Below, in pieces: positions 24,150-31,387 of a stretch of DNA of 42,098 nucleotides. Position 1 is the stretch's first letter, and the number at the start of each line of letters is the position of its first letter. Under the pieces are notes generated by a model. The model was not told the origin of the DNA, searched no databases, and worked only from the letters and a program-made list of their open reading frames with translations. The stretch is taken from contig CAKPUX010000012.1 in assembly GCA_934193095.1 (NCBI GenBank), positions 1-42,098 of the forward strand. The letters are read 5' to 3'. The position numbers were made by a program, and so were the translations under genes. Origin of the DNA: an uncultured Dialister sp. GTDB lineage: Bacteria; Bacillota; Negativicutes; Veillonellales; Dialisteraceae.

Positions 24150-24490
24150 ACGGGTTCGACAGGTGTGAGTAGCCAGGGATTAGGGATTAGGGATTAGGAG
24201 TGACTAGTGACTGGTGGCTAGTGACTGGAAATCAGGAGACCAAGAGACTGGGAGACTAGGAGACATCAGACTTCAGACATGTGACGTCTAACGTCTAACG
24301 TCTAACGTCTCAAGCGGGCATCGCCCTATTTGTACTTCGCGGCGCTTCATTATTTTTCGCACCGCACCTTCCCCATTGAACCCGTAGAACCTGCAGAACC
24401 CTCCGAACCTCTTTCGCACGCAATCAAAGGGCAGCACGCCCAAGGGCTAACCCTAAGAACCCATGGAACCCAAACACCCGCTTTCATCGT
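24150..24490. repeat. Composite heptamer/hairpin element before dacA
   Basis: GGGATTA and GTGACTG heptamers, then AGGAGAC-type units, GTCTAAC heptamers (about 24284-24310), a degenerate GCGGCGC...GCACCGC hairpin, GAACCCGTA 9-mers and the CAATCAAAGGGCAGCACGCC tail. No gene. Confidence 0.8.
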
Positions 24491-24502
24491 AAGGAGTATC
24501 TT

Positions 24503-25312
24503 ATGCACATTCTCATCCGCCTTCTCGCTCTCCTCTTTCTTTCCCTCTCCGCGCTCACCGCATCCGCAGCCGAGGCACCGGCGCTCACGGCTGATGCCGC
24601 GATCCTGATGGACGCGACGACCGGCGAAGTCCTCTATGAAAAAAATGCGGACAAGCGCGAATATCCTGCCAGCATGACGAAGATGATGACCTGCATCCTC
24701 GCCCTGGAAAAGGGGAATCCGCTCAAAACCATCGCCATCAGTGCGAATGCCGCCAACGTCGAATCCACCGAGCTCTACGGCGGCGAGTGGATCCACCTCG
24801 GAGAGCTGACTTACCAGATGATGCTGATCTCCGATAACGGAGCAGCCACCGCCATCGCAGAAGCCATCGGCGGAAACGTGAACCATTTCGCTTCCATGAT
24901 GAATGAAAAAGCCCGCGGCATCGGAGCAGAGAGCACACACTTCGTCAATGCGAACGGCATGCCGGATGAAAATCACTACTCGACAGCCCGCGACATGGCG
25001 AAGATCGCGCAGTATGGCCTTCAAAACAAAGAATTCCGGCAGATCGTTTCTACCCGAAGCAAGCAGGTCCACTACGAACGCCCGAACAAAAATCTTCCCT
25101 GCGCAAATACCAATCATCTCCTCTTCACCTACGACGGCGCCATCGGCGTCAAGACCGGCTACACCCGCGCCGCACAAGGCTGCCTCACCGCGGCCGCCAC
25201 AAGACATGGCAAGGCACTGATCGCCGTCATCATGCACGCCGGCTGGGATAGCCGCTTCACCGAAGCCGCCACGCTTTTGGATTACGGATTTGGGATGGAG
25301 ACTAGTGACTAG
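24503..25312 (+). CDS. dacA: D-alanyl-D-alanine carboxypeptidase (serine peptidase S11)
   Basis: Periplasmic penicillin-binding protein that trims the terminal D-Ala of peptidoglycan stem peptides. 269 residues with signal peptide MHILIRLLALLFLSLSALTASAA (cut near 23). The three active-site motifs are intact: SMTK (57-60), SDN (110-112) and KTG (216-218). It lacks the C-terminal beta domain and amphipathic anchor of PBP5, so it is a short, probably soluble S11 enzyme, similar in layout to DacF/DacB types; the symbol is approximate. ATG 24503 follows AAGGAG. The final residues TSD and the TAG stop come from an ACTAGTGACTAG heptamer array. Confidence 0.9.
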   Translation: MHILIRLLALLFLSLSALTASAAEAPALTADAAILMDATTGEVLYEKNADKREYPASMTKMMTCILALEKGNPLKTIAISANAANVESTELYGGEWIHLGELTYQMMLISDNGAATAIAEAIGGNVNHFASMMNEKARGIGAESTHFVNANGMPDENHYSTARDMAKIAQYGLQNKEFRQIVSTRSKQVHYERPNKNLPCANTNHLLFTYDGAIGVKTGYTRAAQGCLTAAATRHGKALIAVIMHAGWDSRFTEAATLLDYGFGMETSD

Positions 25313-25500
25313 GGACTAGGAGTGACTGGTGACTAGTGACTTGGAGCTGGGGACTGGGGACTCGGGACTTGAATACGACTTTTGAGCATCGCTCTATTTA
25401 TACTTCACGGCGCTTCCATAGCATTATGCGCCGCACCAACCCCGTTGAACCCATAGAACCCGTTGAACCTTCTGAACCCATCCCCGCCCCCCTTGCAGAA
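25297..25500. repeat. Composite heptamer/hairpin element after dacA
   Basis: GTGACTA/GGGACTA heptamers begin inside the last dacA codons, followed by a degenerate hairpin (ACGGCGC...GCGCCGC, about 25407-25435) and GAACCCATA-type 9-mers. Confidence 0.8.
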
Positions 25501-25570
25501 AGTCTCCTGATTCATTAGAATAAATGAAAGAAACATAAAACTTCCATTTACCATTCAAAGGAGAACTCTG

Positions 25571-26266
25571 ATGAAAAAACTCATTCTCACAAGCCTGCTC
25601 ACCTTGGCACTCGCCGCCTCTGCCTCGGCCGCTGTTCCGACTGGCGGCGTGTACCTGGATAAGGACGGCACTCCGCTCACCGAAGCGCAGCAGATCCCGC
25701 CGTCCTTGAAATCGCAAAAGATGGCTCCGCAGACGACGGCAATTCGAGAAGCGCTGGCTTCGCTCCCACGCAATCGACTGGTGCTTATCACGCTGACTGT
25801 CACGGAAGACGGCAACGCGGCCAATATTTCTGTTATGAATAGCTCCGGCTCTGTCATTCTCGACCAGTACGCGGTGGACTCCGTGGAACACTGGCAGTTC
25901 CAACCGGCGAAGCGCGGCGAGAAGAACGTCAGCAGCAACGCCTCTGTCCCAATCCGTTTCATCTCCACCATGGTTTCCGTCCCTGCTGCCCCCGCCTCAC
26001 AAGTCCTGAAAGACATGTCCGATGAAGTCCACGAAGCCGCTGAAAGAAATAGGCATCCCGTCCTCACGGTAAAAGTCTACATAAAGAGCGACGGCACGAT
26101 GGACGGCGCGCCTGAAGTATTAAAAGATGAAACGCTCCCCACCGCGGATTTCAAAATCCTTTCAAAATATGTCGTAAGCTCCATAAAATCCTGGACTTTT
26201 ACCCCCGCGCAGAATCCCAGTGGCGATGCCATTGGATCGGCAATCCTGATCTCGGTGCAGTTGTAA
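25571..26266 (+). CDS. Secreted protein with two TonB C-terminal-like domains
   Basis: 231 residues with a signal peptide (MKKLILTSLLTLALAASASA, cut near 20). Two repeats resemble the TonB C-terminal fold: about 70-135 (LVLITLTVTEDGNAANISVMNSS...AVDSVEHWQFQPA) and about 160-231 (HPVLTVKVYIKSDGTMDGAPEVLK...VVSSIKSWTFTPA). Each ends in a W-x-F-x-P-A segment that is characteristic of TonB_C. Unlike TonB it lacks a retained membrane anchor and a proline-rich spacer. It is probably a soluble periplasmic protein, perhaps binding outer-membrane partners; function unknown. AAAGGAG precedes the ATG at 25571. Terminated at 26284-26318. Confidence 0.75.
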   Translation: MKKLILTSLLTLALAASASAAVPTGGVYLDKDGTPLTEAQQIPPSLKSQKMAPQTTAIREALASLPRNRLVLITLTVTEDGNAANISVMNSSGSVILDQYAVDSVEHWQFQPAKRGEKNVSSNASVPIRFISTMVSVPAAPASQVLKDMSDEVHEAAERNRHPVLTVKVYIKSDGTMDGAPEVLKDETLPTADFKILSKYVVSSIKSWTFTPAQNPSGDAIGSAILISVQL

Positions 26267-26283
26267 ATAATGGATGATTGGCA

Positions 26284-26318
26284 AGTAAAAAACGCAGCCG
26301 TATCAAGCTGCGTTTTTT
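26284..26318. terminator. Bidirectional terminator between convergent genes
   Basis: AAAAAACGCAGC/GCTGCGTTTTTT stem; serves the TonB-C-like gene (+) and the binding-protein gene (-). Confidence 0.92.
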
Positions 26319-26320
26319 GT

Positions 26321-26362
26321 TTCCCTAGTCACCAGTCACTAGTCACCAGTCACCGTCAACTA
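26321..26362. repeat. Heptamer array at the stop of the binding-protein gene
   Basis: On the minus strand the TAG stop codon is followed by TTGACGG, TGACTGG, TGACTAG-type units up to the terminator. Confidence 0.75.
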
Positions 26363-27520
26363 GTTCAGCGTCGCATACTTTCCGCCTTCGACCTTGAGGA
26401 GGACGAGATCGACATCTGGATCCCCGGAGTTATTGAAGGTCATCGGTCCGACAGCGGACTCGAAATTCTTTACATTCGCGAGAGCTTCTCTGACTTTCTT
26501 CGAATCCGTCGTGGTGCCGGCATCTTCCATCGCTTTCGCTGCGAGCTTCACAGAGACATAAGCGCAAGCTGCGAAGTTGTCCGGATCGTGATTGTACTTC
26601 GCCTTGAAGTTCTTCACGAAGTCTTTGGTCGCCTGGCTGTTGCGGTCAGCAGACCACATAGAGGAGACATACACATTGTCAGCCGCTGCGCCAGCGATCT
26701 TGATGAGTTCCGGCGAAACGAAGCCGTTATCTCCGAGGACAGGCTGATTCATTCCCATTTCTCTCATCTTCTTCAGGATGAGGCCGCCTTCCTGATAGTA
26801 ACCGGCAACGACGACCGCATCCGGATTCACATTGTGGATCTTCGTCAGCTGCGCGGAGAAGTCCGTATCCTTATCTGCGAAGGTTTCCGTCGCGACGATA
26901 TTCACGCCCTCCGCTTCGAGCGCCTTCACGAAGGTCTTGTAAGCAGAGACCTGATGCTCGTTGTTGTTCGAGTAGAGGACAGCCACATTCTTATAGCCGA
27001 GGAGCTTGTGCGTTTTCTGCACGGTCTGCGGGATATTCTTCGACTCCGGCACGCAGTTTCTGAACATGTAATCACCGATCTCGATGAGTCCTTCTGCGGT
27101 GGTCGCTGCGCCGAGGAGCGGGATCTGCGCCTTCTGGAAGAGCGGTCCGACTGCTTTGTATTCACCGGAAATCAAGGGGCCTACGACCAGCACCTTCTTC
27201 GCCGCGATCATCTTCTGCGCCGCGCTCACGCACTGCTGCACATTGCCCTTCGTATCCGCCATTTCGACATCGAAGTGAATCTTGCCTTCCTTATTCACTT
27301 CTTCGACTGCCAGATCAAAGCCTTCCTTCTCCGCGAGGCCATACGAAGCGACACCGCCCGATACGCCATTCAGGAACCCCACCTTCGCGACCTTCGCGCC
27401 TTCCGCCGGCTTCGAAGCGCTTTCTTTGCTTCCGTTGCCGCCGCAGCCTGCCAGACCTGCCATCGCAGCTGCCAGCATCAGTCCGAGTCCTGCTCTCTTC
27501 ATCATTTTTTTCATTTCCAT
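26360..27520 (-). CDS. ABC transporter substrate-binding lipoprotein, branched-chain amino acid type
   Basis: Extracytoplasmic solute receptor of the LivJ/Leu-Ile-Val-binding family (periplasmic-binding fold I). 386 residues from the ATG at 27520 (CAAAGGAGAA upstream). A lipoprotein signal ends in LAGC with Cys26 as the acylation site. The mature domain shows KVGFLNGVSGGVASYGLAEKEGFDLAVEEVN (with KEGKIHFDVEM), VVGPLISGEYKAVGPL and FVKNFKAKYNHDPDNFAACAYVSVK, all typical. The permease and ATPase genes are not nearby. It is preceded by a T-box leader with a candidate Ile specifier, which supports isoleucine/branched-chain uptake. The stop codon borders a heptamer array. Confidence 0.92.
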   Translation of the reverse strand: MEMKKMMKRAGLGLMLAAAMAGLAGCGGNGSKESASKPAEGAKVAKVGFLNGVSGGVASYGLAEKEGFDLAVEEVNKEGKIHFDVEMADTKGNVQQCVSAAQKMIAAKKVLVVGPLISGEYKAVGPLFQKAQIPLLGAATTAEGLIEIGDYMFRNCVPESKNIPQTVQKTHKLLGYKNVAVLYSNNNEHQVSAYKTFVKALEAEGVNIVATETFADKDTDFSAQLTKIHNVNPDAVVVAGYYQEGGLILKKMREMGMNQPVLGDNGFVSPELIKIAGAAADNVYVSSMWSADRNSQATKDFVKNFKAKYNHDPDNFAACAYVSVKLAAKAMEDAGTTTDSKKVREALANVKNFESAVGPMTFNNSGDPDVDLVLLKVEGGKYATLN

Positions 27521-27621
27521 TTTTAGTTCTCCTTTGGTTGTCAATAGCAAACTTTTCTTGATTGTTTGTTGAGTGTCATGTGTTATTCAGGAAATCAGGA
27601 AGGCGGTAGCGTATCCCTCAT

Positions 27622-28030
27622 AAAAAAAGCCTCCGATGAGAATACTCTCATCGGAGGCGCTTTGGCGCGGTACCACTCCGGCTTATCACTCACCATCCGC
27701 AGATGAACCAAGAAAAAAGTCCCTGCCCCGAAAGGGCAAGGACGCTTCTGCGTGGTACCACCTTGCATTTATACTCTGCCAAGGGGCGTACCGGAAATCA
27801 AAAAGCCCCTGTCCACTCTGGGACAGGGGCGAGATCGCGGTACCACCCTGCATTATACTTTAATGGCTATTCCATAACGGGGACATCCGTCCAGACCTAC
27901 TACCTTCGGCCGGGAAGCTCGCGAGTGATAGATCACGGATACGTCGCACCGGTTTTCACCATCCACCGGCTCTCTGAGGCTCCGAACTTCCGATTTCCTC
28001 TCGTTCACAGCATGTACTTGTTTGAACTTG
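27622..28030 (-). promoter_or_regulatory. T-box leader with three tandem terminator/antiterminator modules
   Basis: One Stem I region (about 27860-28030) contains the AGAGAGCCGGTGG distal element and a candidate ATC (Ile) specifier at 27931-27933. Three T-box sequences follow on the minus strand: GGGTGGTACCGCG (about 27837-27849), AGGTGGTACCACG (about 27752-27764) and GAGTGGTACCGCG (about 27667-27679). Each is followed by its own terminator, at about 27802-27832, 27712-27745 and 27622-27658. The roughly 85-bp module spacing leaves no room for additional Stem I domains. Reading through would need three antitermination decisions. Confidence 0.88.
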
Positions 28031-28036
28031 ATTGCA

Positions 28037-28065
28037 AGTATAACGGATACACGCAGGTTTGTCAA
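28037..28065 (-). promoter_or_regulatory. Promoter of the triple T-box transcript
   Basis: Minus-strand TTGACA (28060-28065), 17-bp spacer, TATACT (28037-28042). Confidence 0.88.
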
Positions 28066-28129
28066 ATGGAAATTTTTGAGCCTTGCGTTTAAGGTTTTGG
28101 ATGTAGCGGGTCCAACATGTTCTGAAGGA

Positions 28130-28540
28130 TCAACAGGGGATGAGTGCCTAGGGGTTAGGGATTAGGGATTAGGCGTGACTGGTGACTAGTGACTGGTGAC
28201 TGGGATTCTTCGCCATCGTCATCCCGAGCGTAGTCGAGGGATCTTTATTGTATTCCTTTTGAAAATCAGCTGCACGCATCAACTTGGATGAAACACCGTA
28301 TTTCCCTTCTTGTGACACCAGGGAAATACTGATTATAGGCTGGAAGAGATCAGACCTCTGACGTCTGACATCTAAAGTCTCAAGCGGGCATCGCCCTATT
28401 GATACTCCGCGGCGCTTCCATATTTTTATGCGCCGCACCACCATTTCGCATTTCTCATTTCTAATTTCTCATTCAAGCGAAGCTTTCACGCCCAATCAAG
28501 GGACGACAGATCCTCGTGTCTAACCATGAACCTTTTATCA
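28130..28540. repeat. Composite heptamer/hairpin element before padR
   Basis: GGGATTA/GTGACTG heptamers (about 28150-28203), a CATCCCGAGCGTAGTCGAGGGAT palindrome relative, a half P163 end (AGGGAAATACTGATTATA, about 28319), then GCGGCGC...GCGCCGC (about 28410-28437), CATTTCT heptamers and the AATCAAGGGACGAC tail. Confidence 0.75.
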
Positions 28541-28543
28541 TTT

Positions 28544-28578
28544 AGTACCTTGCATTACAAAGTACCTTGTGATATAGT
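28544..28578 (+). promoter_or_regulatory. padR promoter with overlapping inverted-repeat operator
   Basis: TTGCAT (28550-28555), 17-bp spacer, TATAGT (28573-28578). AGTACCTTG (28544-28552) and CAAAGTACC (28558-28566) form an imperfect inverted repeat over the -35 and spacer, as expected for PadR autoregulation. Confidence 0.65.
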
Positions 28579-28588
28579 ATGAGCAGAT

Positions 28589-28636
28589 AAGGAAACACGG
28601 ATTCAATCGTTGCCAGATGTAATCAGCATTTCCCTT
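28589..28636. repeat. Short P163-type hairpin upstream of padR
   Basis: AAGGAAACACGGATTCAATC and a diverged inverted end (AATCAGCATTTCCCTT), about 48 bp in all, located in the padR 5' leader. Confidence 0.65.
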
Positions 28637-28659
28637 GATTCCCAAAGAAAGGAGCGATC

Positions 28660-28983
28660 ATGAACGTCCAACTCAAGAAGGGAGTGATGGAGATCGTCGT
28701 ACTCTCCATGCTCCGCCGAAAAGACTTCTACGGTTACGAGCTGGTGACAGAGATTTCCAAATACATCGAAATGTCCGAAGGCACCATCTACCCGCTCCTC
28801 AACCGTTTCAAGAAGGATGGACTCGTCGATACCTATCTCGCCGAGTCACACAATGGCCCGCCAAGAAAGTACTACCGCATCACGGATAGCGGGCGCAAAG
28901 AATTCAAAGAGTCTGTCAAAGAATGGCAGGAATTTAACAAAGCCGTACAGAAGCTCATACAAGAAGGAGGCGAGCCTCAATGA
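28660..28983 (+). CDS. PadR-family transcriptional regulator
   Basis: A 107-residue winged-helix repressor. The PadR domain fills most of the protein: GVMEIVVLSMLRRKDFYGYELVTEI, SEGTIYPLLNRFKKDGLV (recognition helix region, about 39-56) and GPPRKYYRITDSGRKEF, the wing. A C-terminal helix probably dimerises. ATG 28660 follows AAAGGAG. Its TGA overlaps the next ATG (ATGA), coupling it to the HAAS-domain membrane protein, a pairing common in Firmicutes where it responds to envelope or antimicrobial stress. The palindrome at its promoter suggests autorepression. Confidence 0.93.
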   Translation: MNVQLKKGVMEIVVLSMLRRKDFYGYELVTEISKYIEMSEGTIYPLLNRFKKDGLVDTYLAESHNGPPRKYYRITDSGRKEFKESVKEWQEFNKAVQKLIQEGGEPQ

Positions 28984-29588
28984 ACAAAACAGAATTTTTA
29001 GACCTTCTCCGCTACTATTTCAGAAATGCGAAGAAGAGCGAGGTGGAAGAGATCCTCGCCGACTACGAAGCCCACTTCGAAGAAGGAAAGAAGCGCGGGC
29101 TTACCGAAGAGGCCATCGCGAAGGAGCTCGGAAGTCCGAAGGACATCTATGAGTCCTACGCTTCTGAGGGCGTCGTCGATGAGAAATCCAAAGGCGTGCG
29201 CTTCACCGATGACGCGAAGGAAGCCGCGAAGGAAGCCGCGACCACAGCGGCCCGCAAAGCGGGTGAAGCCTGGGACGAAGTCAGCCCGAAGCTGCCCGCA
29301 GCCGCTGAAAGGGCGGCGCATCTCACCTCGCGCCTGCTCTATGGTGCCAGCCTTCTCCTCGCGCTCATTCTTATCTGCGCGACCCTTCTGGTCCTTGCCC
29401 TCATCTCTATCGAGTTCGCCCCGCTCCCCGGCGTCATGCCGCTGCCCGGCCTCCACCTCATGACGAAGCTCTCCATCGGCGTCGCAGGCCTCTCCGCCGC
29501 GCTCGCCATCTTCTTCATCGGACGAGAAGGCAGCCGCGCCCTGCAGGATTCCTTTTCCAAAGAAGAGAAAGGCGGTGAAGGAAAATGA
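28980..29588 (+). CDS. HAAS/DUF1700-domain membrane protein
   Basis: 202 residues. The N-terminal HAAS domain (MNKTEFLDLLRYYFRNAKKSE, DYEAHFEEGKKRGLTEEAIAKELGSPKDI) is the usual partner of PadR regulators. A middle alanine/charged helix (about 75-115: DDAKEAAKEAATTAARKAGEA) may be coiled. Two membrane spans follow, at about 120-142 (GASLLLALILICATLLVLAL) and about 160-178. It probably senses or transmits an envelope condition and, with PadR, controls this operon; that role is inferred from family pairing. Overlaps padR by 4 bp at its 5' end and the next gene by 4 bp at its 3' end. Confidence 0.88.
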   Translation: MNKTEFLDLLRYYFRNAKKSEVEEILADYEAHFEEGKKRGLTEEAIAKELGSPKDIYESYASEGVVDEKSKGVRFTDDAKEAAKEAATTAARKAGEAWDEVSPKLPAAAERAAHLTSRLLYGASLLLALILICATLLVLALISIEFAPLPGVMPLPGLHLMTKLSIGVAGLSAALAIFFIGREGSRALQDSFSKEEKGGEGK

Positions 29589-29911
29589 AAAAGATCGTCG
29601 TCTGCATCGCACTCGCGATCATCTCCATGATGAGCGCCGCGGCCTCCTTCCTCGTGAATGATGCCCCCGCCTACAGAGACTGGGCACAGATGAACCGCCC
29701 CAAAATCATGGAAACCTTCGGGAAGGATAAAAAAGACAAGCGGGACAAAATGCCCCCGCCTGCTCAACGCCCCGGCAAAGAAGACAAGCGCGGTCCCATG
29801 ATGGATCAGCCGGGTCCCAAGATGGATACCCGAGCTCATCATCAGAAGGATCACGACTGGACGCCGGCCCAAGACGCACCCGCAACACCGAAGGAAGAGG
29901 GAAATCAGTGA
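29585..29911 (+). CDS. Small secreted or anchored charged protein (108 aa)
   Basis: No family recognised. An N-terminal hydrophobic segment (MKKIVVCIALAIISMMSAAASFLV) is a signal peptide or anchor. The rest is low-complexity and rich in Lys, Asp and Pro (KDKKDKRDKMPPPAQRP), with repeats of GPMMDQPGPKMD type and a His pair, so it is probably disordered. It overlaps the HAAS gene by ATGA and thus belongs to the same operon. The terminal TGA stop codon is the start of a TGACTAGTGACTGG heptamer array. Could be an envelope-associated effector of the PadR-HAAS system. Confidence 0.7.
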   Translation: MKKIVVCIALAIISMMSAAASFLVNDAPAYRDWAQMNRPKIMETFGKDKKDKRDKMPPPAQRPGKEDKRGPMMDQPGPKMDTRAHHQKDHDWTPAQDAPATPKEEGNQ

Positions 29912-30175
29912 CTAGTGACTGGTGACTAGTTGCTAGTTGCTAGGGATTAGGGATTAGGGATTAGAAGTGGCTAGTGACTAGTGACTAACTACCACCTTCT
30001 GGCATCGCCACTATCTATACTCCGCGGCGCCTCCATATTTTTATGCGCCGCACCACCCCCGCCCTACCCTCTGAACCTGTTGAACCCGCTGAACCTCTTT
30101 CGCATGTAATCAAAGGACAGCACGCCCCATGGGCTAACCCTGAACCCTGAACCTTGAACCTTGAACCCTTTCTCC
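29905..30175. repeat. Composite heptamer/hairpin element (clear complete example)
   Basis: GTGACTA, GTTGCTA and GGGATTA heptamers from the stop codon to about 29985, GCGGCGC...GCGCCGC (about 30023-30050), GAACCTGTT-type 9-mers, the AATCAAAGGACAGCACGCC tail and TGAACCC/TGAACCT heptamers. Confidence 0.85.
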
Positions 30176-30264
30176 CCTTCCCTTTCCCTGCGTTTCTATA
30201 TATACTGAGTACAGCAGATTTTTTATGCGGCTCCCTGCCGCCCTGAAAGAAAGGATGAATCATC

Positions 30265-30537
30265 ATGAAAAAGCTGAATGTACTTCTCACCGCTTCTCTC
30301 TTAGGTCTTGCCCTCACGGGCACCGCCCTCCTCGCTGACACCGCGAGCGCCAAGGATCCATCGCCGCAGAATACCCAGCAGGCAGAGGCCAAGAAGCCCG
30401 CCCAGCGCGAGCTGAAAGACTGGGAGAAGAAGTATTACGAACTCCATCCCGATCAGCTGAAGAAGGATGAAGAAAAAGCCCATCCAGAAAAGAAACGTCA
30501 TACCGATGAGGATGACGTAGAGTGGCATCGCTTGTGA
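30265..30537 (+). CDS. Small secreted charged protein (90 aa)
   Basis: No family recognised. Signal peptide MKKLNVLLTASLLGLALTG, likely cut after ADTASA near residue 29. The mature 60 residues are highly charged (QRELKDWEKKYYELHPDQLK, DEEKAHPEKKRHTDEDD) with several His near the end, and predicted to be helical or disordered. The ATG at 30265 follows AAAGGATG. It is similar in style, but not clearly homologous, to the two neighbouring secreted proteins. Separated from both by repeats, so it is probably transcribed on its own. Confidence 0.7.
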   Translation: MKKLNVLLTASLLGLALTGTALLADTASAKDPSPQNTQQAEAKKPAQRELKDWEKKYYELHPDQLKKDEEKAHPEKKRHTDEDDVEWHRL

Positions 30538-30589
30538 TGCCAGGGAATGCGCTGTTTCATGAGTGGCTATCCGCTGAATTCTTGGTGCC

Positions 30590-30765
30590 ATGAATGAGAA
30601 ATGGTGGAGCGGCACATCAAATAGTATAGCGCCGAAGTTTATAGCTTTCTCGGAAATATTTAAGGAAACTGGCGGCGCTGTATGAATTGCGCGCCGCACA
30701 ACCATTTCTAATTTCTCATTTCTCATTTCTAATTCTGCATCCAGCAATCCAGCGTATAACAACAC
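30590..30765. repeat. Paired outward GC hairpins without a gene between
   Basis: ATGAGAAATGGTGGA, then a degenerate hairpin (GCGGCAC...GCGCCG, about 30610-30635), about 45 bp of spacer, a second hairpin (GGCGGCGC...GCGCGCCGC, about 30671-30697) and CATTTCT/AATTTCT heptamers. The order arm-hairpin-spacer-hairpin-arm equals the 17407-17918 cassette minus its gene. Confidence 0.7.
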
Positions 30766-30808
30766 CCCTGAAACTTGCGTCTTTTTCCCCCCCGAAAGGA
30801 GCCCCATT

Positions 30809-31183
30809 ATGACTACCATCAAAAAACGCTTCCTGATCGCAGCCTGCGCGCTTGCCTTCTTATCCGCCGGAGCCTTTGCATGGAATACTGCTTCAGCGGC
30901 GGACATCGATACCGAAGGCCGTGACTACCACATCGCTCTCCATGAAGCCGAGCATCCGGGAGATCCCCTCCCGCCGCCGGAATACCGCCATCACAAAAAG
31001 CACAAGAGATTCCACGATCACTGGGACAAAGAAGAGCGGGAATTCCACCACAAGCGCCCGCCCTGTGTCAAAGAGGGCGATACCACGTATCGCGACAGAA
31101 GAAACGAATGCCGCCCCAAGGAAAGCTATAAGAAACATCACCAAAAATATCATAAGGACTGCCCCTTCGGGAAAGAGGACTAG
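30809..31183 (+). CDS. Small secreted histidine-rich protein (124 aa)
   Basis: No family recognised. The signal peptide (MTTIKKRFLIAACALAFLSA) is probably cut after ASA near residue 30. The mature region is very rich in His, Lys and Glu: RHHKKHKRFHDHWDKEEREF, then HHKRPPCVKEGD, NECRPKESYKKHHQKYHKDC. Three cysteines at about 87, 102 and 119, with many histidines, could bind transition metals such as zinc or nickel; this is inference from composition. GAAAGGAG precedes the ATG at 30809. It ends at a strong terminator. Confidence 0.75.
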   Translation: MTTIKKRFLIAACALAFLSAGAFAWNTASAADIDTEGRDYHIALHEAEHPGDPLPPPEYRHHKKHKRFHDHWDKEEREFHHKRPPCVKEGDTTYRDRRNECRPKESYKKHHQKYHKDCPFGKED

Positions 31184-31186
31184 AGA

Positions 31187-31216
31187 AACGCACAGCCGTG
31201 AGGCTGTGCGTTTTTG
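31187..31216 (+). terminator. Terminator after the His-rich gene
   Basis: AACGCACAGCC/GGCTGTGCGTT stem with GTGA loop, then TTTTT. Confidence 0.93.
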
Positions 31217-31225
31217 GCGTAAGGG

Positions 31226-31266
31226 GAATGTAGCGACTGGTGACTAGGGACTGGTGACTGGTGGCC
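31226..31266. repeat. G-rich heptamer array
   Basis: GCGACTG, GTGACTA, GGGACTG, GTGACTG, GTGGCCG: five units in 7-bp register. Confidence 0.75.
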
Positions 31267-31301
31267 GCGGAGCGCGTGGCTAAAACTTGTATAAACTTTC
31301 T

Positions 31302-31330
31302 TTTACATGACGGCAATTATATAGTACAAT
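31302..31330 (+). promoter_or_regulatory. Promoter of the GGDEF-REC-HD-GYP gene
   Basis: TTTACA (31302-31307), 17-bp spacer, TACAAT (31325-31330), about 55 bp before the ATG. Confidence 0.7.
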
Positions 31331-31387
31331 GAAAGATAATAAACTCATCCGGAAATCAGGAAGAAGAAGGCAGGAGAGGAGTACGAC

